Below, in pieces: positions 1 to 8,592 of a stretch of 64,000 nt of DNA. The notes below the pieces were generated by a model. The model ran no database searches. It was not told where the DNA came from and saw only the letters and a program-made list of their open reading frames with translations. The stretch spans positions 1 to 64,000 of the forward strand of contig NZ_JAJUBC010000023.1 of the NCBI RefSeq assembly GCF_028683095.1, given 5' to 3'. The position numbers and the translations under genes are program-made. Numbering within the stretch: position 1 is the first letter of the stretch; the number at the start of each line of letters is the position of its first letter. This DNA comes from Enterovibrio gelatinilyticus. Its GTDB lineage: Bacteria > Pseudomonadota > Gammaproteobacteria > Enterobacterales > Vibrionaceae.

Positions 1-183
1 ATTTTAATAGACATCAAAATGGTGTATTTAAACACCCCGAAGTGTCTCATAATAACGAACTCCCACTTTTTAAAAGTGAGCAACATATTGTTTTCATGTA
101 TTTTATTATGCACATCTCAAACTGGTTAAGTGAAAAAGCCCCAAAACGGTCTTCGCGAGTATTATGCACCGACATTGGCTAAG
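1..183. other. intI upstream region, probable attI side
   Basis: This AT-rich stretch has no convincing gene. It contains two short perfect inverted repeats, GGTGT/ACACC at 21-36 and CACTTTT/AAAAGTG at 64-78. In Vibrio integrons the attI site and the cassette array lie upstream of intI and are transcribed away from it, so attI would be here or just beyond the left edge. I could not identify an attI core site or an attC with confidence. Confidence 0.35.
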
Positions 184-199
184 CTGGATGTATTCACAG
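184..199 (+). promoter_or_regulatory. LexA (SOS) box of the integrase gene
   Basis: CTGGATGTATTCACAG has the CTG-N10-CAG layout of a LexA operator, and it ends 24 bases before the intI start codon. LexA control of intI is known for Vibrio and class 1 integrons, where the box overlaps the integrase promoter. Its position also argues against the upstream ATG at 164, because a LexA box inside the coding region would be unusual. Confidence 0.7.
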
Positions 200-223
200 T
201 ATCCAATAAGCAGAAAAACAGCA

Positions 224-1186
224 ATGACATCGCCCTTTCTTCAAATGGTAAGCGAAAAAATGTATGTGCAACGCTACGCGAAACGAACCATACAAACGTA
301 CCTTCATTGGATCTCTGCTTACATTCGCTTTCATCAAATGCGTCACCCTTCAACAATGGGCGACAAGGAAGTTGAAGAGTTCCTCAATGATCTCGTTAAC
401 ATAAAAGATGTTGCGGCAAACACCCAAGCACTGGCACTAAACGCCTTGGTCTTTCTTTACAAAGACATCCTTGATAGTCCGCTATCTCTTAAGCTGAATT
501 TCGTATCAAGCCAAAAAAAGCAAAAGCTTCCTGAAGTGCTCACCCAGAGTGAAATAAAAAGGTTCTTAGAATACTGCCCGACAAAGCATCATCTTGCCTG
601 CTCGCTCATGTACGGCAGTGGGCTACGCCTAATGGAAACCGTACGTCTGCGTGTTAAACATGTTGATTTTGATTTTCGCTGTATCAAGGTTATCGACGGC
701 AAAGGCGGTAAAAACCGAGTCGTGACACTCGCACCAGAGCTATTCAATGCCCTTCGAGCCCAAATTCAACAAGTCGATTATGTGTTGAACCTAGATAATA
801 ACAATCCGCGTTTCTCCGGCGTATGGATGCCACACAGGCTTCGAGAAAAATACCAAACCCAATCCCGCGCATTGCCATGGCAATACCTGTTCCCGTCCCA
901 AAATCTCAGCGAAGACCCTGAAAGTGGTCTCGTTCGCCGCCATCACATTGACGAAAAGCAGGTGCAACGAGCCGTACGAACAACCACAAAATTGGCTGAC
1001 ATAAAAAAACATGTCACGCCACACACATTGCGCCACTCATTCGCTACACACCTACTGCAATCAGGGGCTGACATACGCACCGTCCAAACTCAATTAGGCC
1101 ATTCGGATGTACGAACCACGCAAATCTATACGCATATACTTCAAAATGGTGCGCAGGGTGTTACCAGCCCACTATCTCGTATCTAG
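224..1186 (+). CDS. intI: integron integrase IntI
   Basis: This is a tyrosine recombinase of 320 residues that catalyses cassette insertion at attI and exchange between attC hairpins. The N-terminal SAM-like DNA-binding domain is followed by the catalytic domain. The active-site pieces visible are the Arg in YGSGLRLME, a Lys near GKGGKNR, HTLRHSFATHLL, and the LGH...TTQIYTH box with the nucleophilic Tyr. The segment around LPWQYLFPS and RRHHIDE corresponds to the extra helix found in IntI proteins and absent from XerC/D, so this is an integron integrase and not a Xer or phage enzyme. The ATG at 224 gives the usual start (MTSPFLQMV) and length; the longer frame from 164 would run across the LexA box. 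It converges on the fumarase gene, with a shared terminator between them. The cassette array is expected to the left of the window. Confidence 0.95.
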   Translation: MTSPFLQMVSEKMYVQRYAKRTIQTYLHWISAYIRFHQMRHPSTMGDKEVEEFLNDLVNIKDVAANTQALALNALVFLYKDILDSPLSLKLNFVSSQKKQKLPEVLTQSEIKRFLEYCPTKHHLACSLMYGSGLRLMETVRLRVKHVDFDFRCIKVIDGKGGKNRVVTLAPELFNALRAQIQQVDYVLNLDNNNPRFSGVWMPHRLREKYQTQSRALPWQYLFPSQNLSEDPESGLVRRHHIDEKQVQRAVRTTTKLADIKKHVTPHTLRHSFATHLLQSGADIRTVQTQLGHSDVRTTQIYTHILQNGAQGVTSPLSRI

Positions 1187-1359
1187 CCACGCTACCGCCC
1201 CTAAGCGGAAGCTCAGTCATTCGTATGTTGAAAGAAAACATGTTATCGCCGTGTGACAATTATTGGAGGGCACGAAGTGATTTTTGCAGGAGAATTCTAA
1301 AAGATAAGAATCAAGAAAAGGGATTCAACAGAATAACGTTACGAAATATAAGCAAAAAA

Positions 1360-1385
1360 AACCGCAGCCTAAGCCGCGGTTTTTA
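1360..1385. terminator. bidirectional terminator between intI and fumarase
   Basis: The arms AACCGC/GCGGTT enclose an inner GC/GC pair and are flanked by an A-run on the left and a T-run on the right, so the hairpin can end both convergent transcripts. Confidence 0.85.
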
Positions 1386-1407
1386 CACTCGTTGAGTTTG
1401 GTAAAAA

Positions 1408-2922
1408 TCAGTCATCCATTTCAGCGATTTTTACTTTCCAAGTATCAGGGCCAATTTGGTGCGCATTGTCACCGCGTGAATCCACGGCAACCGTCACTGG
1501 CATATCTTCCACTTCAAACTCATAAATGGCTTCCATACCTAAATCTTCAAACGCGACCACGCGGGCTTTCTTAATCGCTTTAGCCACAAGGTATGCAGCA
1601 CCACCCACAGCCATCAAATACACGGCTTTGTGCTGTTTGATTGACTCAACAGTTGCAGGGCCACGCTCCGCTTTACCAATCATGCCCATTAGGCCCGTAT
1701 CACCCAGCATCATCTCGGTAAACTTGTCCATACGCGTTGAAGTCGTTGGGCCTGCAGGGCCAACCGCTTCATCACCCACAGCGTCAACAGGGCCAACGTA
1801 GTAGATAAAGCGTCCGTTAAAGTCGACACCGTCTGGCAAGCCTTCACCGTTATTCAACATTTCTTGAATACGCTTATGTGCTGCATCACGACCGGTCAGA
1901 ATCTTGCCGGACAGCAGAACGGTTTCGCCAGTTTTCCATTCTTGGATATCATCTTTACTGATGCTGTCTAGGTTCACTCGGCGTACATTGTCGCCAACTT
2001 CCCACGTCACCTCTGGCCACTCTTCCAGTTTGGGTGGTTGAAGATCTGCAGGGCCTGAGCCATCAAGGGTAAAGTGAACGTGGCGTGTTGCTGCACAGTT
2101 AGGGATCAAACAAACAGGTTTTGATGCCGCGTGGGTTGGCGCTGTTTTTATTTTCACGTCAACAACCGTGGTTAATCCGCCCAAGCCTTGAGCGCCAATA
2201 CCCAGTTTGTTCACACGATTAAAGATATCTAAACGCAGTTCTTCTTCTGCGTTTTCTGGACCACGATCGATCAACTCTTGAATGTCGATATGTTCCATTA
2301 AAGATTCTTTCGCCAGTACCGCTGCTTTTTCTGCCGTACCGCCAATGCCTATGCCTAGCATGCCCGGCGGGCACCAACCAGCACCCATCGTAGGCAAGGT
2401 TTTCTCTACCCATGCCGCGACATCGTCAGATGGGTTTAGCATGACCATTTTGGTTTTGTTTTCAGAACCGCCGCCTTTGGCTGCAATTTGAATTTCAACA
2501 GTATTACCCGGCACCATGTTGATGTGAACAACCGCTGGTGTGTTGTCTTTGGTGTTTGAGCGTTTGCCCGCGGGGTCGGCAACAACAGAAGCACGCAATG
2601 GGTTATCAGGGTTGTTGTAAGCACGACGCACACCTTCATCAACCATTTGTTGAACCGTCATATCACCTTCCCACTGAACATTCATACCAATGTTCACAAA
2701 ACAGGTGACGATCCCCGTGTCCTGACAAATCGGGCGTTTACCCTCTGCAGACATGCGAGAGTTAATAAGAATTTGCGCGATGGCATCTTTTGCTGCTTGG
2801 CTTTGTTCCTTGTTGTACGCCTTTTCTAGGGCCTGAACAAAGTCGATAGGATGATAGTAAGAAATGTACTGCAGGGCGTCAGCGACACTGTCGATGACGT
2901 CTTCCTTACGAATGACAGTCAT
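1408..2922 (-). CDS. fumA: fumarate hydratase, class I (iron-sulfur)
   Basis: This enzyme interconverts fumarate and L-malate in the TCA cycle using an oxygen-sensitive [4Fe-4S] cluster. The 504-residue protein has the class I architecture: an N-terminal domain with a conserved Cys in CQDTGIVTCF (about residue 66), a second Cys segment LIPNCAATRHVHF, and a C-terminal beta domain with GPAGPTTSTRMD. Class II fumarases (FumC) are unrelated and lack these motifs. I chose the ATG at 2922 (MTVIRKEDV), which has GAGG six bases upstream and matches relatives. An in-frame ATG at 2937 with AAGGA upstream is also possible and would add five residues. The gene stands alone, divergent from pabB. Whether it corresponds to E. 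coli FumA or FumB cannot be told from the sequence. Confidence 0.95.
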   Translation of the reverse strand: MTVIRKEDVIDSVADALQYISYYHPIDFVQALEKAYNKEQSQAAKDAIAQILINSRMSAEGKRPICQDTGIVTCFVNIGMNVQWEGDMTVQQMVDEGVRRAYNNPDNPLRASVVADPAGKRSNTKDNTPAVVHINMVPGNTVEIQIAAKGGGSENKTKMVMLNPSDDVAAWVEKTLPTMGAGWCPPGMLGIGIGGTAEKAAVLAKESLMEHIDIQELIDRGPENAEEELRLDIFNRVNKLGIGAQGLGGLTTVVDVKIKTAPTHAASKPVCLIPNCAATRHVHFTLDGSGPADLQPPKLEEWPEVTWEVGDNVRRVNLDSISKDDIQEWKTGETVLLSGKILTGRDAAHKRIQEMLNNGEGLPDGVDFNGRFIYYVGPVDAVGDEAVGPAGPTTSTRMDKFTEMMLGDTGLMGMIGKAERGPATVESIKQHKAVYLMAVGGAAYLVAKAIKKARVVAFEDLGMEAIYEFEVEDMPVTVAVDSRGDNAHQIGPDTWKVKIAEMDD

Positions 2923-3237
2923 AGTTGCCTCTTTCATTGTTATGATTCCTTGGCGCTGCTTGCTCGCTTATTGATGCGAGCTAAACAGGGCTTCCAGTAA
3001 AGCGTTTGTATTATCAAAGCGTAGGCCGCTTTTTAAACAGCGACCTTCCGGTGTCTCTATTTATCAATAACGCTCACTCGGGCTTCATGCCCAAAAACGC
3101 GTGACTGTTGCTTTCCACATGGTGATCAGAGCTCAAACTGTCGATAGGTGACGTGAGAATAAACCCCGCGAATATGATACTCTTACGACTCTATCAGCGC
3201 CAATTGACGCTTCAATGCCGATCACAAAAACACGAAA
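2923..3237. other. divergent promoter region fumarase/pabB
   Basis: This 315-base gap should hold the promoters of both divergent genes. An AAAGCG direct repeat lies near 3001-3025. I see no recognisable operator, RNA or small gene. Confidence 0.4.
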
Positions 3238-4605
3238 ATGACTGAATCCAGACGTACGCACCTCGCTTTGCAGTTTCTTGAGTACTCTCCGTCAGCACTC
3301 ACGTCACTCTTTTCCCGTATTGAGCACCTTCCTTGGGCCATGCTGTTGCAGTCTGCTGCGCAGTCTCACCCTGATAATCGGTTCGATATTTTGGTTGCAG
3401 ATCCTATCGCAACGCTGTGCCATGAAAATGGCATTAACCAGATTCGTCATCGCGACGGACGGACTTCAGCAAGTGAAACCGACCCATTTGAAGAACTCCA
3501 CGCGCTGCAAACGTCCTTACTGCCGACGCTAAAACCTATTGAACCATGGCCCTTTTTGGGCGGAGCACTTGGGTATTTCAGCTATGACTTAGGGCGTCAG
3601 GTTGAAGTGCTGCCATCATTGGCAGTGAAAGACATTGATATTCCAGACCTTGCTATTGGCATTTATGATTGGGCGGTCATTGCGGATCACCAAGAAAAGC
3701 AGCTTGTTGTTATTCAGCCTCAAGGTGATCAACGCCTTGCATGGCTTGATAGCCATCATGCGCATGAAAAAGCGAATTTCAAACTGGAAGGGCCGTGGCA
3801 AGCCAACATGACACCGCAAAGTTACACAGAGAAATTCGATCGTGTTCAGGCATATCTTCAATCAGGCGACTGCTATCAAATAAACTTGGCGCAACGATTT
3901 GAAGCGCCTTATCACGGCAGTGAGTGGGAAGCTTATCAACGGCTGGCGCGCATCAATGGTGCCCCCTTCTCAGGGTTCATGCGTATGGATGATTGCGCCC
4001 TTCTATCGGTGTCACCCGAGCGATTCTTACAATTGCATGGGCAACAGATAGAAACCAAGCCAATCAAAGGCACGCGACCACGAAATGATGACCCAAAACG
4101 AGACGCTGAAAACATTCGCTGCTTGCAACATGCGGAAAAAGATCGCGCCGAAAACCTCATGATTGTGGACTTGCTCCGTAACGATATTGGAAGAGTGGCC
4201 TCGCCGGGTTCCGTAAATGTGCCTAAACTTTTTGATATTGAGACATTTCCAGCCGTTCATCACATGGTCAGTACTGTAACGGGAACACTCTCAGAAGATA
4301 GCCATGCCACCGATTTACTTCGTGCATGCTTTCCAGGTGGTTCAATTACAGGTGCACCAAAAGTACGCGCCATGGAAATCATTGAGGAGTTAGAACCTCA
4401 CCGTCGCAGTATTTATTGTGGCAGCATGGGGTACATCAGCCGTTGCGGCACGATGGACACCAGCATCACCATTCGCACATTGGTGTGTCATAAGCAGCGC
4501 GTTTATGCATGGGCAGGTGGCGGAGTGGTAGCAGACAGCGAAGCCGCTTCGGAATATCAAGAAACATTAGACAAACTCAGTAAGATATTGCCGACGTTGT
4601 CATAG
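3238..4605 (+). CDS. pabB: aminodeoxychorismate synthase component I
   Basis: PabB converts chorismate plus ammonia from the glutaminase partner PabA into 4-amino-4-deoxychorismate, the committed step toward p-aminobenzoate and folate. The 455-residue protein has the anthranilate-synthase-type N-terminal domain with the FLGGALGYFSYDLGR strand and a C-terminal chorismate-binding domain. The PIKGT motif (Lys about 277) is the covalent-catalysis lysine diagnostic of PabB, since TrpE has Ala there. Further conserved blocks are DLLRNDIGRV and PGGSITGAPK near residue 370. The length matches stand-alone PabB proteins. The gene starts at the first ATG after a weak ribosome site. The Nudix hydrolase gene follows about 50 bases downstream on the same strand, an arrangement also seen in enterobacteria. 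Confidence 0.95.
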   Translation: MTESRRTHLALQFLEYSPSALTSLFSRIEHLPWAMLLQSAAQSHPDNRFDILVADPIATLCHENGINQIRHRDGRTSASETDPFEELHALQTSLLPTLKPIEPWPFLGGALGYFSYDLGRQVEVLPSLAVKDIDIPDLAIGIYDWAVIADHQEKQLVVIQPQGDQRLAWLDSHHAHEKANFKLEGPWQANMTPQSYTEKFDRVQAYLQSGDCYQINLAQRFEAPYHGSEWEAYQRLARINGAPFSGFMRMDDCALLSVSPERFLQLHGQQIETKPIKGTRPRNDDPKRDAENIRCLQHAEKDRAENLMIVDLLRNDIGRVASPGSVNVPKLFDIETFPAVHHMVSTVTGTLSEDSHATDLLRACFPGGSITGAPKVRAMEIIEELEPHRRSIYCGSMGYISRCGTMDTSITIRTLVCHKQRVYAWAGGGVVADSEAASEYQETLDKLSKILPTLS

Positions 4606-4654
4606 CCCAAATCTTCTTCGTTAACAGGGCCTTCGAAACACTCAGGAAATGCGC

Positions 4655-5350
4655 ATGGACAAAGCAACACGGATGACAGATACCACCACGTTGAATCACT
4701 CAACGCTTCCCGCGCCAACTCAGCGTAAGAGTCCCATGCGCCCTCTTTCCCGACACTGGCTCGTACAGCGATTTAGCTTAAGTCCGGGCTGTCAGTATGA
4801 CGAACGGGTCATCAGGCGCGCCACAGATGCCATGAAGCGCCAAACGCAAACTGAATTACGTCCCGCCGCCGTGATGATAGCCCTTGCTGAAAGACAGGGA
4901 GAATTGCACGTCTTGCTGACTAAACGTGCTACGCATTTAAAACACCACCCAGGGCAAATCAGCTTTCCCGGTGGCAAGGTTGAACGTTCAGACAAGGACA
5001 TCATCGACACCGCCATCAGAGAAATGGAAGAAGAGATTGGTGTTACCGCAAACCGAACTAATCTTTTGGGCTGCTTAACGCCCCTTCCTACCGTGAGCGG
5101 TTACCTTGTCACACCCGTAATTGCGTTTGTTGATGCCAATTACGACGCCGTGATTGACGAAAACGAAGTCGATGCACTTTTTGAAGTACCACTTGCTCAG
5201 TTTCTGAGAAAAAATGCCATACGCAAACAGCCATTCCTTGTTCGCGGAAACACGTATGACATTTATGCCATGACCTACCAAGATCACCTGATCTGGGGGG
5301 TGACCGCCCAGATACTTTATGCCTTCAGCCAGCAACTTTGTCTAAACTAA
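4655..5350 (+). CDS. nudL: Nudix hydrolase, CoA pyrophosphatase type
   Basis: This hydrolase is predicted to cleave coenzyme A or its derivatives to phosphopantetheine and 3',5'-ADP. The Nudix box is visible as GGKVERSD...REMEEEIGV. It is preceded by the CoA-subfamily extension LLTKR...HPGQISFPGG, which separates this group from other Nudix enzymes. The core is about 190 residues, as in E. coli NudL. The extra N-terminal stretch makes the start uncertain: I chose the ATG at 4655, which has AGGA seven bases upstream, but the ATG at 4736 (MRPLSRHWL) would give a family-typical length. It lies directly behind pabB, the same order as pabB-nudL in E. coli, and is probably co-transcribed. Confidence 0.88.
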   Translation: MDKATRMTDTTTLNHSTLPAPTQRKSPMRPLSRHWLVQRFSLSPGCQYDERVIRRATDAMKRQTQTELRPAAVMIALAERQGELHVLLTKRATHLKHHPGQISFPGGKVERSDKDIIDTAIREMEEEIGVTANRTNLLGCLTPLPTVSGYLVTPVIAFVDANYDAVIDENEVDALFEVPLAQFLRKNAIRKQPFLVRGNTYDIYAMTYQDHLIWGVTAQILYAFSQQLCLN

Positions 5351-5460
5351 TTTTTAACTAATAAACTTTTTTTTAAGTCTTTAAACAGGTTTTTTAAACC
5401 CTAAAAAATGCATGTGTACTGAGATCAATTAAATTCGTCGCACGAATTATTATTGCTACA

Positions 5461-5483
5461 AAAAGTGATCAGCATCACTTTTT
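5461..5483. promoter_or_regulatory. CRP-like operator upstream of sdaC
   Basis: The core is GTGA-N6-TCAC (5465-5478), inside a perfect 7-base inverted repeat AAGTGAT/ATCACTT. This is the CRP half-site geometry, and it lies about 70 bases upstream of the sdaC start. CRP control of serine uptake fits a catabolic operon, but binding is inferred. Confidence 0.6.
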
Positions 5484-5552
5484 TCACTGCAAAAATGTAA
5501 ATAATACGCATCAGATTCAGATCCGTTCCGTATTTTTATTGGTGATTAATTG

Positions 5553-6818
5553 ATGCAAACTCACTCCACCGCAACTTCAAGCGCAGACAAAATGAAGTGG
5601 TCAGCGCAAGACACAACTTGGATGCTATCGCTGTTCGGAACAGCTGTAGGTGCAGGTATTCTATTTCTTCCAATCAATGCAGGCTTAAACGGATTCTGGC
5701 CGCTGGTTGCACTGGCGATCTTGGTAGGCCCGATGACTTACCTTGCTCACCGTGGTTTGGCACGCTTTGTACTGTCTTCTAAAAAACCAGGTAGCGACAT
5801 CACTGAAGTTGTAGAAGAGCACTTCGGCGCGACAGCGGGTAAACTCATCACTTTGCTTTACTTTTTCGCGATTTACCCAATCGTTCTGATTTACGGCGTT
5901 GGTATCACCAACACTGTTGACTCTTTCATGGTTAACCAACTTGGCATGGAATCATTGCCACGTGTTGTACTTTCAATCGTTCTTATCCTTGGCATGATGT
6001 CTGTTATGCTTGCTGGTGAGAAACTGATGCTGAAAGTGACTCAGTTCTTGGTTTACCCACTGGTTGCTATCTTGGCATTCATGTCAATTTACCTAATCCC
6101 AGATTGGAACACATCTGCGCTGCAGCAAGTTCCAACCGTGGCTGACTTCATGACTACCATCTGGATCTCTATCCCAGTGTTGGTGTTTGCGTTCAACCAC
6201 AGCCCTGCAATTTCTGCTTTCTCTATGGCTCAAACCCGTGACTACGGTGATGACGCTGAGCGTAAAGCAAAACAAATCCTTATCCGTACATCGGGTATGC
6301 TGCTTGGCTTCGTAATGCTGTTCGTGTTCTCTTGCGTACTAAGCCTAACGCCTGCTGACCTTGCAGAAGCAAAAGCACAAAACCTTGCGGTCCTGTCTTA
6401 CCTTGCAAACAAGCACGAAAGCCCATTCATCTCTTACTTGGGTCCAATCGTTGCATTCGTTGCTATCGTTTCTTCTTTCTTCGGTCACTACATGGGTGCT
6501 CGTGAAGGCCTAAACGGTCTAATCATCAAGCAACTACGTTCACGTAACAAAACGGTAAACCTGAAGAAAATCGACATGTTCACCGTATCGTTCGTTATCA
6601 TCACCAGCTGGATTGTTGCAACTATCAACCCAAGCATTCTAGGTATGATCGAGTCACTGGGTGGCCCAATCATCGCAACGATTCTGTTCATCATGCCGAT
6701 GTACGCAATCAAGAAAGTACCTGCTATGCAGAAGTACGGTGGTAAAGCGAGCAACATCTTTGTGACCTTCATGGGTCTGGTAGCGATTTCAGCGATTATG
6801 TACAGTTTCCTATCGTAA
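5553..6818 (+). CDS. sdaC: serine transporter SdaC
   Basis: SdaC is an inner-membrane proton-coupled serine importer of the hydroxy/aromatic amino acid permease (HAAAP) family. The 421-residue protein is almost entirely hydrophobic, with about eleven predicted membrane spans. It has the family's first-helix signature around [17 protein letters not shown] and a conserved [14 protein letters not shown] segment in the middle. The ATG at 5553 follows GGTGA at a good distance; a TTG one codon earlier is less likely. A hairpin terminator closes the gene, and serine deaminase follows on the same strand. Import and deamination of serine to pyruvate are therefore encoded side by side, as in other gamma-proteobacteria. 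A CRP-like site lies upstream. Confidence 0.93.
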   Translation: MQTHSTATSSADKMKWSAQDTTWMLSLFGTAVGAGILFLPINAGLNGFWPLVALAILVGPMTYLAHRGLARFVLSSKKPGSDITEVVEEHFGATAGKLITLLYFFAIYPIVLIYGVGITNTVDSFMVNQLGMESLPRVVLSIVLILGMMSVMLAGEKLMLKVTQFLVYPLVAILAFMSIYLIPDWNTSALQQVPTVADFMTTIWISIPVLVFAFNHSPAISAFSMAQTRDYGDDAERKAKQILIRTSGMLLGFVMLFVFSCVLSLTPADLAEAKAQNLAVLSYLANKHESPFISYLGPIVAFVAIVSSFFGHYMGAREGLNGLIIKQLRSRNKTVNLKKIDMFTVSFVIITSWIVATINPSILGMIESLGGPIIATILFIMPMYAIKKVPAMQKYGGKASNIFVTFMGLVAISAIMYSFLS

Positions 6819-6844
6819 TTAATCGTGTAGAATAGCGCGAAATG

Positions 6845-6881
6845 AAAGAGCAGGATGCCAACTACGCATCTTGCTCTTTTT
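6845..6881 (+). terminator. terminator after sdaC
   Basis: GAGCAGGATGC pairs with GCATCTTGCTC across a short loop and is followed by a T-run. One G-U pair is needed. Confidence 0.8.
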
Positions 6882-6959
6882 GCTTTCCTTTCCTGAGCCA
6901 CGGAATGAACGGCTCGCAGAATGTCACCTCCACGGATGGATAAATCGAATTAATCCAAG

Positions 6960-6984
6960 TGCCCGTCTATGTAGACCACGGGCA
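6960..6984 (+). other. leader hairpin just upstream of sdaA
   Basis: TGCCCG and TCTA pair with TAGA and CGGGCA, with a CCA bulge, and the stem ends 18 bases before the sdaA start codon. There is no T-run, so it is not an ordinary terminator. It may protect the mRNA end or affect ribosome access. Confidence 0.4.
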
Positions 6985-7002
6985 TTGACTGAGGTATGAC
7001 AC

Positions 7003-8364
7003 ATGATCAGCGTTTTTGATATCTATAAAATCGGCGTTGGCCCTTCAAGCTCACACACCGTGGGCCCAATGAAAGCCGGTAAATCATTCATCGACGATCT
7101 ACGCAGCATGGAAAAACTGCGTGACGTAACCAAAATCACTGTTGATGTATATGGTTCACTGTCTTTAACCGGTAAAGGCCACCACACTGATGTTGCCATC
7201 ATCATGGGTCTAGCTGGTAACTCGCCAGAACACGTAGATATCGACAGCATCCCAGGCTTTATTGCTCGTGTAGAAGAAACCGAGCGTCTGCCAGTTGGTA
7301 TGCACTGCCACACTGTGGATTTCCCACGTGAAGGCGGCATGAACTTCCACACCACCAACTTGCCGATGCACGAAAACGGCATGCAAATTCACGCTTGGGT
7401 GGGTGAAGAGAAGATCTATAGCAAAACCTACTACTCTATCGGCGGTGGTTTCATCGTTGATGAAGAGAACTTCGGTAAAGAAGACGACAACAAAATTAAA
7501 GTGCCTTACGAGTTTAACAGCGCTGAAGACCTGTTGAACCATTGTAAAGAAACTGGCTTGTCAATCAGTGCTGTTGTCATGGCAAACATGCGCGCAATGC
7601 ACTCTGAAGATGAAATTCAAACCTACTTCGGTAACATCTGGCGCACTATGCGTGAGTGTTTAGACCGTGGTATGAGCAACGAAGGTGTATTGCCTGGCCC
7701 ACTACGTGTACCACGTCGTGCAGCTGCGCTTCGCCAACAGCTTATTGCGTCTGAGAAATTCTCAAACGACCCAATGGCAGTGGTTGACTGGGTGAACATG
7801 TTTGCCTTTGCGGTAAACGAAGAAAACGCCGCCGGTGGCCGTGTTGTTACCGCACCAACTAACGGTGCATGTGGCATCATCCCTGCTGTATTGGCGTACT
7901 ATGACAAGTTCATCCAAAACGTTGGCCCACGTGAGTACATTCGTTACTTTGCGGTATCTGGCGCGATTGGCGGCCTTTACAAGCAAAACGCATCTATTTC
8001 TGGTGCGGAAGTAGGCTGTCAGGGTGAAGTCGGCGTGGCGTGCTCTATGGCTGCAGCTGGTCTTGCTGAACTGATGGGCGGTAGCGCACAACAAGTGTGT
8101 ATCGCTGCTGAAATCGGTATGGAACACAACCTAGGTCTAACCTGTGACCCAGTTGCTGGCCAAGTACAAGTGCCTTGTATCGAGCGCAACGGCATTGCAG
8201 CAATGAAAGCGATTAACTCAACCCGTATGGCACTTCGCCGTTCGTCTGAACCACGCGTTTCATTGGACAAAGTTATTGAGACCATGCTGGAAACAGGCAA
8301 AGACATGAACGCGAAATACCGCGAAACGTCTCAAGGTGGTCTAGCAATCAAAGTCATTTGCTAA
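7003..8364 (+). CDS. sdaA: L-serine ammonia-lyase (iron-sulfur)
   Basis: This enzyme deaminates L-serine to pyruvate and ammonia using a [4Fe-4S] cluster rather than PLP. The 453-residue single chain fits the bacterial type in which the beta domain (with the N-terminal signature GPSSSHTVGPM) precedes the catalytic alpha domain. The alpha domain contains TAPTNGACGIIPAV and EIGMEHNLGLTCDPVAG, whose cysteines are the likely cluster ligands. The length equals E. coli SdaA/SdaB. It lies downstream of sdaC on the same strand, separated by a terminator and a leader hairpin, so it may also have its own promoter. A strong terminator follows. SdaA and SdaB cannot be separated from sequence alone. Confidence 0.95.
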   Translation: MISVFDIYKIGVGPSSSHTVGPMKAGKSFIDDLRSMEKLRDVTKITVDVYGSLSLTGKGHHTDVAIIMGLAGNSPEHVDIDSIPGFIARVEETERLPVGMHCHTVDFPREGGMNFHTTNLPMHENGMQIHAWVGEEKIYSKTYYSIGGGFIVDEENFGKEDDNKIKVPYEFNSAEDLLNHCKETGLSISAVVMANMRAMHSEDEIQTYFGNIWRTMRECLDRGMSNEGVLPGPLRVPRRAAALRQQLIASEKFSNDPMAVVDWVNMFAFAVNEENAAGGRVVTAPTNGACGIIPAVLAYYDKFIQNVGPREYIRYFAVSGAIGGLYKQNASISGAEVGCQGEVGVACSMAAAGLAELMGGSAQQVCIAAEIGMEHNLGLTCDPVAGQVQVPCIERNGIAAMKAINSTRMALRRSSEPRVSLDKVIETMLETGKDMNAKYRETSQGGLAIKVIC

Positions 8365-8430
8365 TGAATACTGTTCGTTAATAGAAGCGACCTTTTACTG
8401 AACGCCCGCTTTGCTTAACGCAGACAAAAA

Positions 8431-8453
8431 AACCGCCATCTGGCGGTTTTTTT
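8431..8453 (+). terminator. terminator after sdaA
   Basis: AACCGCCA pairs perfectly with TGGCGGTT across a two-base turn. The hairpin is followed by seven T and preceded by seven A. Confidence 0.9.
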
Positions 8454-8470
8454 GTGAGTCACAAACTTCT

Positions 8471-8592
8471 TATACCAATCGGATTAAGTCGGTGATCATG
8501 AGTTTTCGCCAAAAAAAACATCAATATCTGACGTAGCGCTATTGCCAGTTTTAACCAGCAAGAATGATCAAACGCTTAATCTGATTGGTATT
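8471..8592. repeat. MITE-like repeat, family 1, copy 1
   Basis: A 122-base element is bounded by 18-base terminal inverted repeats: TATACCAATCGGATTAAG on the left, and its complement on the right with two mismatches. A second, longer copy lies at 48703-48865 and shares the internal block AATATCTGACG...CTATTG and the segment TTTTAACCAGCAAGAATGA. There is no transposase inside, so it must have moved in trans if it is mobile. Its right end overlaps the stop codon of the ECF sigma factor gene. Confidence 0.85.

Noticed and set aside
164-223. Longer integrase start at 164
   Set aside because: It would put the LexA box inside the coding sequence, and the extra 20 residues do not match Vibrio integrases.
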